Below, piece after piece: positions 23,884 through 33,200 of a DNA stretch of 42,080 bases. Origin of the DNA: an uncultured Dolosicoccus sp. (GTDB lineage: Bacteria > Bacillota > Bacilli > Lactobacillales > Aerococcaceae). The translations under genes were made by a program, and so were the position numbers. Under the pieces are notes generated by a model. It saw only the letters and a program-made list of their open reading frames with translations, ran no database searches and had not been told where the DNA came from. The DNA is taken from NCBI GenBank assembly GCA_945278685.1, contig CALYPW010000003.1:1-42080 (forward strand), written 5' to 3'. Each line of letters starts with the position of its first letter. Within the stretch, counting starts at the first letter, position 1.

Positions 23884-25846
23884 TTAGAATTTTATCGAAG
23901 AGTAGTTTGGTCTAGCATATCCTTGGATAAATCTGGAATTCAGAGAATAAGTCTTACGAGCAACTTGACTAACATTATTGACGGTTGTATTCCCTTCAAT
24001 TGTAATGACTTCCCCATCCTTCACAGACTCAACAAATCCAATGTGATGAGCATAGCCATGTCGTTGTCCACCCCAGTGGAAGGTAATAATATCTCCAGGA
24101 AGTGGATTCGTATGGAATCCTTGCCAGATTCCTTTTCGTCTAAAGATGTTTTTGTGGCGTTCCACTCCACATTCTCTTCCAATCAACGAAGAAATACCAA
24201 GCTTATCTCCAATATAAGTGACGAACGCATCACACCAATCGTCAGAAACCTGTAACGTGTATCCGAGAGGACGTGGAATCACTCGGTTATAAGCATTAAC
24301 CATTTGTCGGTGTGTGGGTGAATATTTTATAACATCGATGTACTTGGCTGCTTCTTCCAATAATTGTGCAGCCCCTTCTAGTCGGATCGCTCTTTCATCC
24401 ACCCAACCCAGCACCTTGCCGCCAGGAATTTGAATTAATCGATAGGAGCCATGACTACCAATAACCGTTACTTTGCGATTAGCATAGGTCGACGCGCTAC
24501 CTAAAATGGGGTATCCATGCTGTATCCACGGTAATGAATGGTTGCGAACGTACCATAAGGTGAACTAATCGCTTTGTGATCGGCCCATCCTAAGATCTTC
24601 TCATTGTTAGCAAGTAGTAAGTAGGAGCCGTCCGAATTCTTGCCTAAAATGTGAACCTCTTGGTATAAGTGATCTCTACTTGAGCCTAAAGTGCGGAACC
24701 CTCGCTCTCCCCAAGGCTTACTATCAATACTATACTTTGGCGAGAGGACTTGTGCGGTGTAATCCGCAACTGTTAGTGCACGATTATCCACCCAACCGAG
24801 ATTCTTTCCAACTACTTGGATGAATGAATAAGAGCTCCCTACTTCCGTACTGTGGGCGAGAACTGTCACTTTGCGTTGGTTAATAGCCTTGCTGGAACCT
24901 AACCGACGAGAGCCGTTTGAACCCCAGGGTTTATTGTCTACTGAATAACGGCCACTGCTTACCCACGCCTAATAAGGACGTGCCAAACGCGGAAAGCTAT
25001 CTCCCAGACTACGCGTATCCACCCAACCCAGTTCTTTCCCGTTGTGTATCGCTAAGGCATAGCTTCCGCTTGAGTCTTCCATGACAATGCGGACTTTTTG
25101 GTCCATGTATCGATCAGTGAGGCTTTTGGTGGTATATCCAGAGGTCCCCCAAGGCTTCGTATCAATACTGTAGCCTGGGTAAAGAATTGTGGATTCATAA
25201 CTCTTCACCGCACGGTAATCAAAGGCGCGCTTATCCACCCAGCCAAGATAACCGTTGGCAGTGTTACAGACTTCAGCGTATAATCCTGATTCCGACTCCT
25301 GCACAACTGTAACATCTTGCCCTAAAATATCCCGAGTGCTTCCGAGATACCGATAGCCCGGTGTCCCCCAAGGTAAAGAGTCGATACTATAATTTCCTTG
25401 AAGAACTGTCATGTTATAATAAGTGTTTGCGCTATTTGAGTACTCTTCTACTATAAGCCCTTTACCTTCGAATCCTTTAGCTCTGAATGTAGTTCGCAAA
25501 TTTTGATCTTCTGGGATCTGCCTATTCAGTGAGCTTTTCATTGACGGTTGGCTTACGTCAACTTCAATATCTGATGCTTCTATGGTATCGTCACCAGGTT
25601 CTTCTGAGTATGAGACTTCCGTTGCTTCTATATTCTCGATTTCTTGCGGATTGTTTAAGGATATTACGTCCTATCTACTGGAATTTCTGCTGGATCATCC
25701 ACGACTTCAATGACTGCTTCTTGAATATCCTCCTGGATCACAGGTTCGATAATTTCAACTTCTTCTGCCGAGGCAGACTGCGCAGCAACCATCGAGAGAA
25801 CAAATGCACATGAAAATAGTGTTTTATTAAAAATATGTTTTTTCGA
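23884..25846 (-). pseudogene. decayed secreted CHAP-domain cell-wall hydrolase with GW/SH3-like repeats
   Basis: Three listed minus-strand ORFs (24969-25541, 24501-24869, 23884-24414) plus upstream sequence form one broken gene. From the 5' end: a signal peptide (KKHIFNKTLFSCAF, cleavage near ASAEE), an acidic linker, five repeats of about 65-70 residues with YSID-KPWG near the start and LGWVD near the end, then a CHAP domain with the active cysteine in DDWCDAFVTYI, histidine in YAHHIGFVES and IEGNTT. Damage: the expected start codon reads TCG; a frameshift near 25664-25675; an in-frame TAG at 24969-24971; and a short deletion with frameshift near 24501-24512 inside repeat five. GW-like repeats bind teichoic acids, and CHAP domains cleave peptidoglycan amide bonds. 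Sequencing errors cannot explain four separate defects easily, so I regard it as a pseudogene. Confidence 0.8.
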
Positions 25847-25862
25847 TGTTTAGTCCTTTCAA
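25761..25862 (-). repeat. 5' end of the CHAP pseudogene, duplicated at 23578-23679
   Basis: Copy A of the roughly 100-base repeat: RBS GAAAGGA, mutated start codon (TCG where the other copy has CTG, pointing to an ancestral TTG) and signal peptide. Mismatches are spread over all codon positions, so the duplication is not recent. Bases 25863-26014 upstream hold no gene; a weak TTGAGT-N17-TATGGT promoter is possible there. Confidence 0.75.
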
Positions 25863-26011
25863 TACAAACTTAGAGTCTTATTAAATAAAAGCATTGCGCA
25901 CCTACCATATATTGAATTCGCGATAAACTCAATGACTTACGGTGTTTTGGGAACAAAGGTCCACTAAATACGTAATAAAAAGATGATTGATTGAAGACTG
26001 TGAAAATCAAT

Positions 26012-26054
26012 CCAATCAAAAATTCCTTATCTAATACATATTAGACAAGGAATT
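26012..26054 (-). terminator. terminator of the polysaccharide operon
   Basis: AATTCCTT-TCTAATA (26021-26036) pairs with TATTAGA-AAGGAATT (26039-26054), a long stem with one internal mismatch and a very small loop, followed on the minus strand by TTTGATT. It starts 20 bases past the last gene. A second hairpin, CACTTCTC/GAGAAGTG, overlaps the last codons of that gene at 26079-26100. Confidence 0.8.
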
Positions 26055-26073
26055 AACGAATGATTAGCATTGT

Positions 26074-27291
26074 TTAAACACTTCTCTTGAGAAGTGTTTT
26101 TATATAATTGTAAGTTCTTAAGCAGTTATTTTGATCATAAAGTGGGAAGAATTTATTTACCCGCGATTGATACTGTTCATTAAGAACAAAATTTTCTTCA
26201 TAGGATTCGTACAAGTAATTGATTAGTGGGAGGACATCATCAGTAAACACCGGTCCAAATCCATCCTTTTCATAACTAAAGTAGCCTTCACCGTATTGTC
26301 CCTCGCGGAACTTCACTTGATCAAACTGATAAAATGCCATGGGTTTACGCATATAAGCGAAATCCATGAACACACTGGAATAGTCTGTCACCATAAAGGC
26401 GGATTCTTGCATTAAGGTCTGAATGTCGAAATCTTCCCAAGACGCAAAAGTAATATACTTTGATCCACGATCAAACTTATGAAGGTGTTTCTGGACGTTT
26501 CGATGAGGATAGAAAATCAAGGACAAGCCATTGTTTCCAAGAAAACGATGGAGAACAGGATGATTTAGAAAATTATTCCAGGCTTGGTAATACTCTGAGT
26601 CTTCAAAGCTTTCTCCTTCTTCGAACTGATAATGAGCGTCGGTCTTGACGTCTAACCATTCTCGCCAAGTAGGCATCACCAAAATTTGTTTAGGATTCAC
26701 ACGAAAATCATGCAAATTGTCAAAACGTGTAAAACCTAAATATTGAACTGCTCCTTCAGGATAACCGTACCGAGCTTTGATTTCTTGATATTCTGGTTCT
26801 GCCCCACAGATAAATCCTAAAAACTTCGAGTTCCTGTAGTAAAGCCAACTTGCTTCATCCTTAGTTATGCCGTGTTGCAAGAAAACCTGTTTATTTTTAA
26901 CCCAACCCAAGATGATTTCCAACAAATAGAAGACCGCCGCATTCGGTTTCCCCTCTTTTTGACTTGTTGCATTTACACCTGCAGATAAATAATATACCCA
27001 ATGCTTGAAGGAGCCGAATTGTACACAAGGGCCTAATCTTTCAACTTTATGGTAATCCGGAGAGTCGAAATTAATGACATAAGCCACATGGGCCTCTGGA
27101 TCTGTTTCGCGAATGTATTTAAACAGCCAGTAACCATTGTCTCTGGCTTCAGATGCAGACTCACAAATCAGAATTAGATCCTTATTCTTCTTTTTAAAAA
27201 ATATAGACACTAAATATGCGCAGGGAAAAATAATGAGTGCTAAGTAATCATTGAGCGATAACTCTCTCAAACGTTTTAAATGCTGGATCAT
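26074..27291 (-). CDS. CDP-glycerol glycerophosphotransferase family protein (TagB/TagF-like)
   Basis: Predicted to transfer glycerol phosphate from CDP-glycerol, here most likely to the surface polysaccharide. An N-terminal hydrophobic stretch (about 15-33) may bind the membrane. Family motifs are VFLQHGITKDEASW, GFTRFDNL, LVMPTWREWL, FYPHRNVQKH and VTDYSSVFMDFAYMRKP, including the histidines and aspartate of the CDP-glycerol site. At 405 residues it equals the catalytic core of TagF or the size of TagB. GAGGTGAGA precedes the ATG, six bases after the polymerase gene. As the last gene of the operon it suggests a glycerol-phosphate decoration. No CDP-glycerol synthase (tagD) is nearby, so that precursor must come from elsewhere. 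Confidence 0.85.
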   Translation of the reverse strand: MIQHLKRLRELSLNDYLALIIFPCAYLVSIFFKKKNKDLILICESASEARDNGYWLFKYIRETDPEAHVAYVINFDSPDYHKVERLGPCVQFGSFKHWVYYLSAGVNATSQKEGKPNAAVFYLLEIILGWVKNKQVFLQHGITKDEASWLYYRNSKFLGFICGAEPEYQEIKARYGYPEGAVQYLGFTRFDNLHDFRVNPKQILVMPTWREWLDVKTDAHYQFEEGESFEDSEYYQAWNNFLNHPVLHRFLGNNGLSLIFYPHRNVQKHLHKFDRGSKYITFASWEDFDIQTLMQESAFMVTDYSSVFMDFAYMRKPMAFYQFDQVKFREGQYGEGYFSYEKDGFGPVFTDDVLPLINYLYESYEENFVLNEQYQSRVNKFFPLYDQNNCLRTYNYIKTLLKRSV

Positions 27292-27297
27292 ACTGTC

Positions 27298-28689
27298 TCA
27301 CCTCACTGTAAGCTCGTCTTCGTCATGAAGTAACTGACGATTACAAATACCAAGACCAAAACCAACGAAAGCCCAAAAGACAAAGTTAAATCCCAAGACG
27401 GTGTAAAAGATTGAGGATTCGAAGAATTGCTGAAACAAAATTGCTAAAGGTATCAATAAAATTATCTTAGCTTCAAGATTTGAACTGCTGTACATAAACG
27501 TAAGGTAACGTTTGACGACATAAAAAACAATTACAAGGAAGCATAAAACTCCAACAATTCCCGTTGAAACAAAAATTGTTAAATAGATATTATGAAAGCT
27601 TGGAGCACTTTCAGTAACAGCGGGTAAGTCTGAAAAAAACTTTGGATAATAAGCGGTGATATTGCGATTACTATATCCTAGTAAGAATTTTTCACTTCCC
27701 ATCTTTACAGCCCCCTGCCATAATGCCAAACGACTACCAGAAGTAAATTGATGCTCTCGTCCATGGATGTTCTCTGGTGGACTTGTGACTGACTCCGGCT
27801 CTTCTTTCAATTTAGTAACTTCTTCTTGAACGAAGGACTCAGTACTCTCTTCTTGACTTAACTTTCGTTCGTATTTTTGAAGAGCTGCACCATAATGCTC
27901 CGAAGCCTTGATAACCCCTTGATTGACAATCAAGAATACCAACACTACCGAGAGAGCTGCTCCGGCTTTTCGTAAATAATTTTTCGATTTAGTTGCAAAA
28001 AAACCATAGAGAGCAAAAACTACTAGGGCTGCTAACAGTGCTCCACGGCTTTGTTGTAGCGAAAAATACATAAACTGTAAAATAATATTCAGATATGAAA
28101 GAACTTTAGATGATGTCGTGAGTGAAGAGCGATGTAGATGACTAAAGCTTAGCAAAATGCTTACTAAACTTAAGATTGCTCCACCATTCGGATTCACTAA
28201 ACCAAATAATCTTCCATCAAATATTCCTAGTCGAAAAGTTTCTTCTCCGAAAGGAACCAGTAAAGATTGGTTGCTTAAAAACAATGATATTGCAATTATG
28301 GCAGCAAATAAAGCAAATGCTTGAAAGACTCTACGAATTAAGATATACAATCTTGTTTGGTTTTCTTTCGTTGTCAATACCGTCATGTATCCCATACAAA
28401 ACATTAAAACAATTTCAATCATATTACCGATTAATTGACTTCGATCATTGACCAAACTACTAATTAAGTTTGCCAAAATGAAAAGAGCATAGAATAAAAA
28501 GAATTGTTTATCGATGATTTCTCCACGAAAAAAGCGATAAATACCAAATAGAGTAAGGACTACTGTTAAAATCTGGTAGTAAGGTTTCAAGTATGGATAC
28601 AGAAAATACATAGTACTGGCGATAGCAATGCCCGCAAAAATCGTTTTTAAGATTAGTTCCAGAGCATTCGTTTTGTTTCGTGTGAGCAT
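27298..28689 (-). CDS. Wzy-type polysaccharide polymerase / O-antigen ligase-like membrane protein
   Basis: Integral membrane protein of 463 residues with about 11-12 helices, low in recognisable motifs as polymerases usually are. The segment FLLGYSNRNITAYYP followed by SFHNIYLTIFVSTGIVG is typical of the Wzy_C/O-antigen ligase domain, whose periplasmic loop carries the active residues. Between about 270 and 330 is a long hydrophilic and strongly acidic external loop (KLSQEESTESFVQEEV). The ATG follows the preceding stop directly (TAAATG) with AAAGGGGAAG upstream. Together with the Wzx flippase it indicates Wzx/Wzy-dependent assembly. The predicted role is linking repeat units outside the membrane; the linkage formed is unknown. 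Confidence 0.8.
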   Translation of the reverse strand: MLTRNKTNALELILKTIFAGIAIASTMYFLYPYLKPYYQILTVVLTLFGIYRFFRGEIIDKQFFLFYALFILANLISSLVNDRSQLIGNMIEIVLMFCMGYMTVLTTKENQTRLYILIRRVFQAFALFAAIIAISLFLSNQSLLVPFGEETFRLGIFDGRLFGLVNPNGGAILSLVSILLSFSHLHRSSLTTSSKVLSYLNIILQFMYFSLQQSRGALLAALVVFALYGFFATKSKNYLRKAGAALSVVLVFLIVNQGVIKASEHYGAALQKYERKLSQEESTESFVQEEVTKLKEEPESVTSPPENIHGREHQFTSGSRLALWQGAVKMGSEKFLLGYSNRNITAYYPKFFSDLPAVTESAPSFHNIYLTIFVSTGIVGVLCFLVIVFYVVKRYLTFMYSSSNLEAKIILLIPLAILFQQFFESSIFYTVLGFNFVFWAFVGFGLGICNRQLLHDEDELTVR

Positions 28690-29775
28690 TTACTTCCCCT
28701 TTAAATTTAATACTTTCTTCCATTGCTTCTTAATTATCTTTTTTGAGTAGATTTCTAAATCGATCATTGCATGATCAGAAAACTCTTTCCTTAAATCTGC
28801 CGATTCGATGAGTTTGTTTACAGCATTCACTAGATCTTCTAAACTTTGATCTTTCACCAAGAAACCATTTACATGATGACGAATCAGGGTTTTGGGGCCT
28901 ACAGGACAATTGTAAGAAATGACAGGTAAGCCTCGCGATTGAGCTTCCAATACAACGATTGGACCGCCTTCAAACTTCGAGGTCACTACTAAAAAAGCGT
29001 ATTGATCCAATACCTCTATTGGATTTTTATGACTTCCCTTTAGGTGAACCTGCTCTTGAAGCTGATTTTCTTCGATTAACTCTTGAAGATTCTCTCGTTC
29101 CTCACCATCTCCGTAGATATCCCATTGCCAATCCGGATGTTTTTCGAAAACTTTTTTAGCTGCCAGGATGGCATGATTAAATTGTTTGATATCAACCAAT
29201 CGGCCTACACTGACAATTTTTTTGGAATTTAAATGATAGATAGGTGGCTCTTCCAGAAAATCCACATAACTCGGTATCACTGAAATTTTTTGGGATTCTA
29301 CTTGAAACTCTTTGATGTAAGAATCTTTATCTGGTTGAGTGAGCACTACCACATGATCCGATTTATCAATGCCTAGTTTTTGTCTTCGATAATGGTTTTT
29401 CCCATAGCTTTGATTTTGCAAACTCGAGTGCTCCCAATAAATCCAAGGATTTCCTGTACGTGTTGCAACTAGATCAACAATCGGGTTTACCCCAGCCGTT
29501 ACAGCAACCAAATGACTTGGTCCTATTCTTTTAAGCAATTTCATGATTTTCCAGACAAATAAACATCGACACAGACGGAGACTGCGTGCCTTGTCACTGA
29601 TCACAAAATGATCGATTGATGAATCTAAGTCTACAATCGGACCATCTTCCTTCTGAAACAAACTGATGACGGTCACTTTATAATCTGAAGTCAGAGAGTT
29701 CGCAAGCATGAGGCTAATTCTTTCAGCTCCTCCAATGAGGGAGGTATCATAAACAACAAATATGACTCTTTTCAT
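28690..29775 (-). CDS. family 4 glycosyltransferase
   Basis: GT-B retaining glycosyltransferase of 361 residues, acting on the lipid-linked repeat unit at the inner membrane face. The N-terminal half begins VIFVVYDTSLIGGAERISL, the acceptor-side glycine loop. The C-terminal half has the GT4 features VSVGRLVDIKQFN, DIYGDGEERENL and the E-x7-E motif in SKFEGGPIVVLEAQSRG. AAAGGAGAT precedes the ATG, 25 bases after the flippase gene. The PVGPKTLI segment resembles transferases of capsule clusters using UDP-GlcNAc/Gal-type donors, but the sugar cannot be fixed from sequence. Confidence 0.88.
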   Translation of the reverse strand: MKRVIFVVYDTSLIGGAERISLMLANSLTSDYKVTVISLFQKEDGPIVDLDSSIDHFVISDKARSLRLCRCLFVWKIMKLLKRIGPSHLVAVTAGVNPIVDLVATRTGNPWIYWEHSSLQNQSYGKNHYRRQKLGIDKSDHVVVLTQPDKDSYIKEFQVESQKISVIPSYVDFLEEPPIYHLNSKKIVSVGRLVDIKQFNHAILAAKKVFEKHPDWQWDIYGDGEERENLQELIEENQLQEQVHLKGSHKNPIEVLDQYAFLVVTSKFEGGPIVVLEAQSRGLPVISYNCPVGPKTLIRHHVNGFLVKDQSLEDLVNAVNKLIESADLRKEFSDHAMIDLEIYSKKIIKKQWKKVLNLKGK

Positions 29776-29800
29776 TCATTTATCTCCTTTTCACTGTGTC

Positions 29801-31249
29801 TCACCGAGACGGTAATCTCTCTTTGATCAGACCAAGAATGTATTGGTAAGTTTCATGCTTAAAGATAATTGAAAGCAATAAATAAGTGAGCATTCCGGCA
29901 GACACTTGTAGAAATAATAGTAGGTAAATATTTACATCCATAAATCCGACTAGATACACTGCAACTCCCATCAACACACTATGGATGATCGATGGTAATA
30001 CGTCCTTGAACTGTTCATAAAGTGTATAATTCACCAATTGACGATTGGGGATGGCATTGATAATGACCTCTATGACCCGTTCAACAAATGCTCCCAAGGC
30101 GATGGCGATGATTCCATACTTGAGCGTAGCAAGAATGATCCCTAGCCCTATCGAACGTTTAATAATCTCTGTCTTTAACAAAAGACCACCTTCACCCATC
30201 GCTCTCATTGGCTGCAAGTTCAATGTCAGAATTGGCCACAAGGCGTAAGTGATACAAAATATTTGGAGAAAGGGAACCGAAGGTAACCATTTATCCGTTA
30301 ATAAGACCTTGACAAGCGTTTCAGCCGTCGTCGCCATTCCGACCATCGCAGGAAAGATTATATACGCACTCACTTTGATCGAACGACGAAGAATACTTTT
30401 CATTCGTATAGGATCTTCTTGATAGGCTGCCAAGGTTGGTAACATCACTCCTTGAATGGATGCATCAATGTTACTGACAATGATTCGCGGCATTTGTTCT
30501 CCACGTTGATAATAGGCTAAATCAAATGGTTGATAAATCTTACCAATCAACAGTGTTCGTCCGTCCAAATAAAGAGTATAGATGATGCTTGAACTAAGAA
30601 CTTTTATTCCATAGGAGAATAAACTCTTTATTCGTCTAAATGAAAACATTAATTTCGGGTGCCAATCAGTAGTATAGTGCAACAAGATCGCATTACTAAA
30701 TGCATATATTATTTGCTGAATGATTAAAGCCCAAATACCATAACCCAAATAAGCAGTCGCAATACCAATAACTCCAGAAAGTACAGTTGCTGACAGAGTA
30801 GATAAAAACAATTTTCTGAATTGCATATTTTTCATGATATAAGCATTTTGAACAGAATTTAAAGCTCCTGGAAAAAGAATGAGCGATATTACTCGAAGCA
30901 TCTTCGCCAAGTTATCATCTTGATAATATAACCCAATGGCCGGCGAAAAATAAGCGATTATTCCATATAAAACAAGGGAAGCAAGTAAACTGAAATAAAA
31001 AACAGATGAATAATCTAATTCATCGGGATCTTTCTTCTGTATAAGTGCCGCGTTAAAACCACCTTGAATGAAAACTGTGGCAATGTTTGTGAAAACCAAA
31101 AGTATAGCAATCGTGCCAAACTCTTTGGGTGAAAGTAACCGAGCAAGAATAATTTGCACGACGAATTGAACGCCTTGACTTCCTGCTCTTTCAAGCAATT
31201 TCCATAACAAGGAGTTCACGACATTGGTTCTAGTGTGCAATTTACTCAT
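29801..31249 (-). CDS. Wzx-type polysaccharide flippase (MOP superfamily)
   Basis: Membrane protein of 482 residues with about 12-14 helices. The N terminus SLLWKLLERAGSQGVQFV and the LARLLSPKEFGTIAI segment are typical of the WzxC/RfbX-like flippases. It would move undecaprenyl-diphosphate-linked repeat units across the membrane for polymerisation by the Wzy protein two genes downstream. GGATGGGGAT precedes the ATG. It follows the GT2 gene by about 20 bases in the same operon. No ABC-type polysaccharide exporter is present, supporting the Wzx/Wzy route. Confidence 0.88.
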   Translation of the reverse strand: MSKLHTRTNVVNSLLWKLLERAGSQGVQFVVQIILARLLSPKEFGTIAILLVFTNIATVFIQGGFNAALIQKKDPDELDYSSVFYFSLLASLVLYGIIAYFSPAIGLYYQDDNLAKMLRVISLILFPGALNSVQNAYIMKNMQFRKLFLSTLSATVLSGVIGIATAYLGYGIWALIIQQIIYAFSNAILLHYTTDWHPKLMFSFRRIKSLFSYGIKVLSSSIIYTLYLDGRTLLIGKIYQPFDLAYYQRGEQMPRIIVSNIDASIQGVMLPTLAAYQEDPIRMKSILRRSIKVSAYIIFPAMVGMATTAETLVKVLLTDKWLPSVPFLQIFCITYALWPILTLNLQPMRAMGEGGLLLKTEIIKRSIGLGIILATLKYGIIAIALGAFVERVIEVIINAIPNRQLVNYTLYEQFKDVLPSIIHSVLMGVAVYLVGFMDVNIYLLLFLQVSAGMLTYLLLSIIFKHETYQYILGLIKERLPSR

Positions 31250-31270
31250 ATCCCCATCCCGATTCTCAGC

Positions 31271-32251
31271 TTAATATTGCTTCCCTCTAATCTCTAAATA
31301 AGTATAAGGCTTCAAGCTAAATAGCAAATATGCGACTGCTGCTTTCCACCCGTAATGCTTCACTATTTCGCTATATGAAATCTTTGCATAGTATTGTCGA
31401 AACTTTCCAATTAGAAATTTTAAATACTGTGATCTTTCAGTCTCAGTTATATCATTTTGATTCGCTTGGTAAGACAAAGTTAAAGCGTTTTTTAACAAAT
31501 ATAATAATACATATGATTCGAAATGTTGATTCCTTTTAACGATGTCAAAGTCCAAAATCATCTCGCCCGCTTTTAAGATATCAAGTTTTTTCTCGTTAAA
31601 TGGTGCGCTAACGGCCGCTCCCGGATTGTCAACATAATAATAAAAGACGTCGGATAAAACTAACTTTCGATGGGCGTTTTTATGCACTTCAAAATTGAAT
31701 AAGAAATCCTCACTGTAACTCAGAGGCTGAAAACGAATATCATTAATGATTCTCTTGCGATACAGCTTATTACAACTCCCGTCGAAGGTGTTTTTACGTT
31801 CTAGGACGTGTCGTATAAGATTGTTTTGCCCTTCTATGAATTCTTTTTTAAATCTGAAAGTCCGACAAGAAGCTTTGTATTGGCGATAAAAACCCGCCTC
31901 TACAACATCAGCATCCGTTCGTTTCATCTCAGACAGCATTACTTCGTACATCTCATTTGCGAGATAGTCGTCACTATCTACAAAGGTAATCACATCACCA
32001 GTTGCAACATTAAGCCCTTGATTTCGCGCAGATGCAACGCCTTGATTGACTTGATCAATCAAGTAAATGTTTGAGTGTTTTTCTGCATATTGCTGACAAA
32101 TGGATAAAGTATTATCGCTTGATCCATCATTCACCAAAATTATTTCTACATTTTTAAAGGTCTGGTCCAAAATGCTGTCAATGCATTTCCCAATACTTTC
32201 TTGACCATTGTAAACCGGAACTATGACAGAAATTTTTATATTGTTAACCAA
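31271..32251 (-). CDS. family 2 glycosyltransferase
   Basis: GT-A inverting glycosyltransferase for polysaccharide assembly. It has KISVIVPVYNGQESIGKCI, VEIILVNDGSSDNTL, GVASARNQGL and the DXD-type motif TFVDSDDY near the end of the nucleotide-binding half. The ORF track begins at a TTG at 32275, but AGGAG falls just downstream of it; the next TTG at 32251 has eight bases of spacing and yields MVNNIKISVIVP, 326 residues, so a TTG start at 32251 is preferred. A basic, aromatic C terminus (SLKPYTYLEIRGK) may contact the membrane. Donor and acceptor are unknown. Confidence 0.87.
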   Translation of the reverse strand: MVNNIKISVIVPVYNGQESIGKCIDSILDQTFKNVEIILVNDGSSDNTLSICQQYAEKHSNIYLIDQVNQGVASARNQGLNVATGDVITFVDSDDYLANEMYEVMLSEMKRTDADVVEAGFYRQYKASCRTFRFKKEFIEGQNNLIRHVLERKNTFDGSCNKLYRKRIINDIRFQPLSYSEDFLFNFEVHKNAHRKLVLSDVFYYYVDNPGAAVSAPFNEKKLDILKAGEMILDFDIVKRNQHFESYVLLYLLKNALTLSYQANQNDITETERSQYLKFLIGKFRQYYAKISYSEIVKHYGWKAAVAYLLFSLKPYTYLEIRGKQY

Positions 32252-32300
32252 TTTCGAAGCTCCTATCAGTAGCAATTTTTCATGCGCAATTCCCTCGTTG

Positions 32301-33176
32301 CTAAATTCGAGGATGCTTATTCAGTAGACGTCTAATGGTCGCTGATAAAGCAATAATTAAACCACTTACATTCAAGTCTTGCGCCATCTCCCGAAGACTT
32401 TTTCGATCTTTGAGCAAGTAATAATAATTCGAATAATAACCCATTTTCTGTTTTAAGGATATATTTCCGTATTCAACTTGCTCCTTGATTCTCAAGGCAT
32501 ATCCTAGAGGATTTGATGCATTGAGTCGATTCTGATTTTCAGTTAATCCATCCTCTTGATAATCGGCGACATAGGTCGATTCATTGAACCATCTTATTTT
32601 GTACCCACTGTGTGCAATCCGTGTCCAAACGATTGTTTCTGTAAGAAACTTTTCTCTAGGAAAAGTTGGAAATGGAAAATCTTTTAAGATTTCGGTATAA
32701 AACACCTCGAATTTATCTCCTAAGATGTTATATTTTTCTCTTTCATTGGATTTAGCGTCCACGTAGGCACCTTCAAACGTGTGACCAATTAGATCTCCGT
32801 TCGGCGCCACGATATTATAGGAAATCCCGGCAAACTCACTCGAACCCGCAATAGTCGAAAATCCATGAATAATCTTCGCAACCGCTCCTGGTAGTAGCCA
32901 ATCATCTGAATCCACGATCCCAAAATATCTGCCTTTGGCATTTTGGGCGCCACGGTTGATCGCCACATGCTTTCCTGAGTTTTCCTGTTTCAAATAACGA
33001 ATATTGAGTTGATTCTCATTCACAAATCCCTCGATTAATTCTTGGGTGTTATCGGTTGAACCATCATCAACAAGGAGCCATTCAAAATCTTGAGATTCTT
33101 GTTCGATCAGCGAACGGTACAGTTTTTCTAAAGTATGGGCACGATTATAAGTTGGTGTGAATATAGTTACTTTCAT
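32301..33176 (-). CDS. family 2 glycosyltransferase
   Basis: GT-A glycosyltransferase of 291 residues. It starts MKVTIFTPTYNRAHTLEKLY, followed by FEWLLVDDGSTDNTQ, the nucleotide-site lysine segment SGKHVAINRGAQNAKG and the metal motif GIVDSDDWLLPGA. The C-terminal half has positively charged segments (ATIRRLLNKHPRI). This subgroup is common in capsule and teichoic-type clusters of streptococci and lactobacilli. AGGAGATATTC precedes the ATG; it lies 24 bases after the aminotransferase gene. It probably adds the second or third sugar after the initiating transferase; the specificity is not readable. Confidence 0.88.
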   Translation of the reverse strand: MKVTIFTPTYNRAHTLEKLYRSLIEQESQDFEWLLVDDGSTDNTQELIEGFVNENQLNIRYLKQENSGKHVAINRGAQNAKGRYFGIVDSDDWLLPGAVAKIIHGFSTIAGSSEFAGISYNIVAPNGDLIGHTFEGAYVDAKSNEREKYNILGDKFEVFYTEILKDFPFPTFPREKFLTETIVWTRIAHSGYKIRWFNESTYVADYQEDGLTENQNRLNASNPLGYALRIKEQVEYGNISLKQKMGYYSNYYYLLKDRKSLREMAQDLNVSGLIIALSATIRRLLNKHPRI

Positions 33177-33200
33177 GAATATCTCCTATTGATTTTAAGA

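Noticed and set aside
24895-24935. GGTTTGAACC-like sequence resembling a tRNA T-arm
   Set aside because: It is coding sequence of a GW repeat, with no acceptor stem or anticodon arm around it.
25529-25813. 94-residue plus-strand ORF
   Set aside because: Antisense to the signal peptide and linker of the CHAP pseudogene; composition is that of a reverse-complement shadow.
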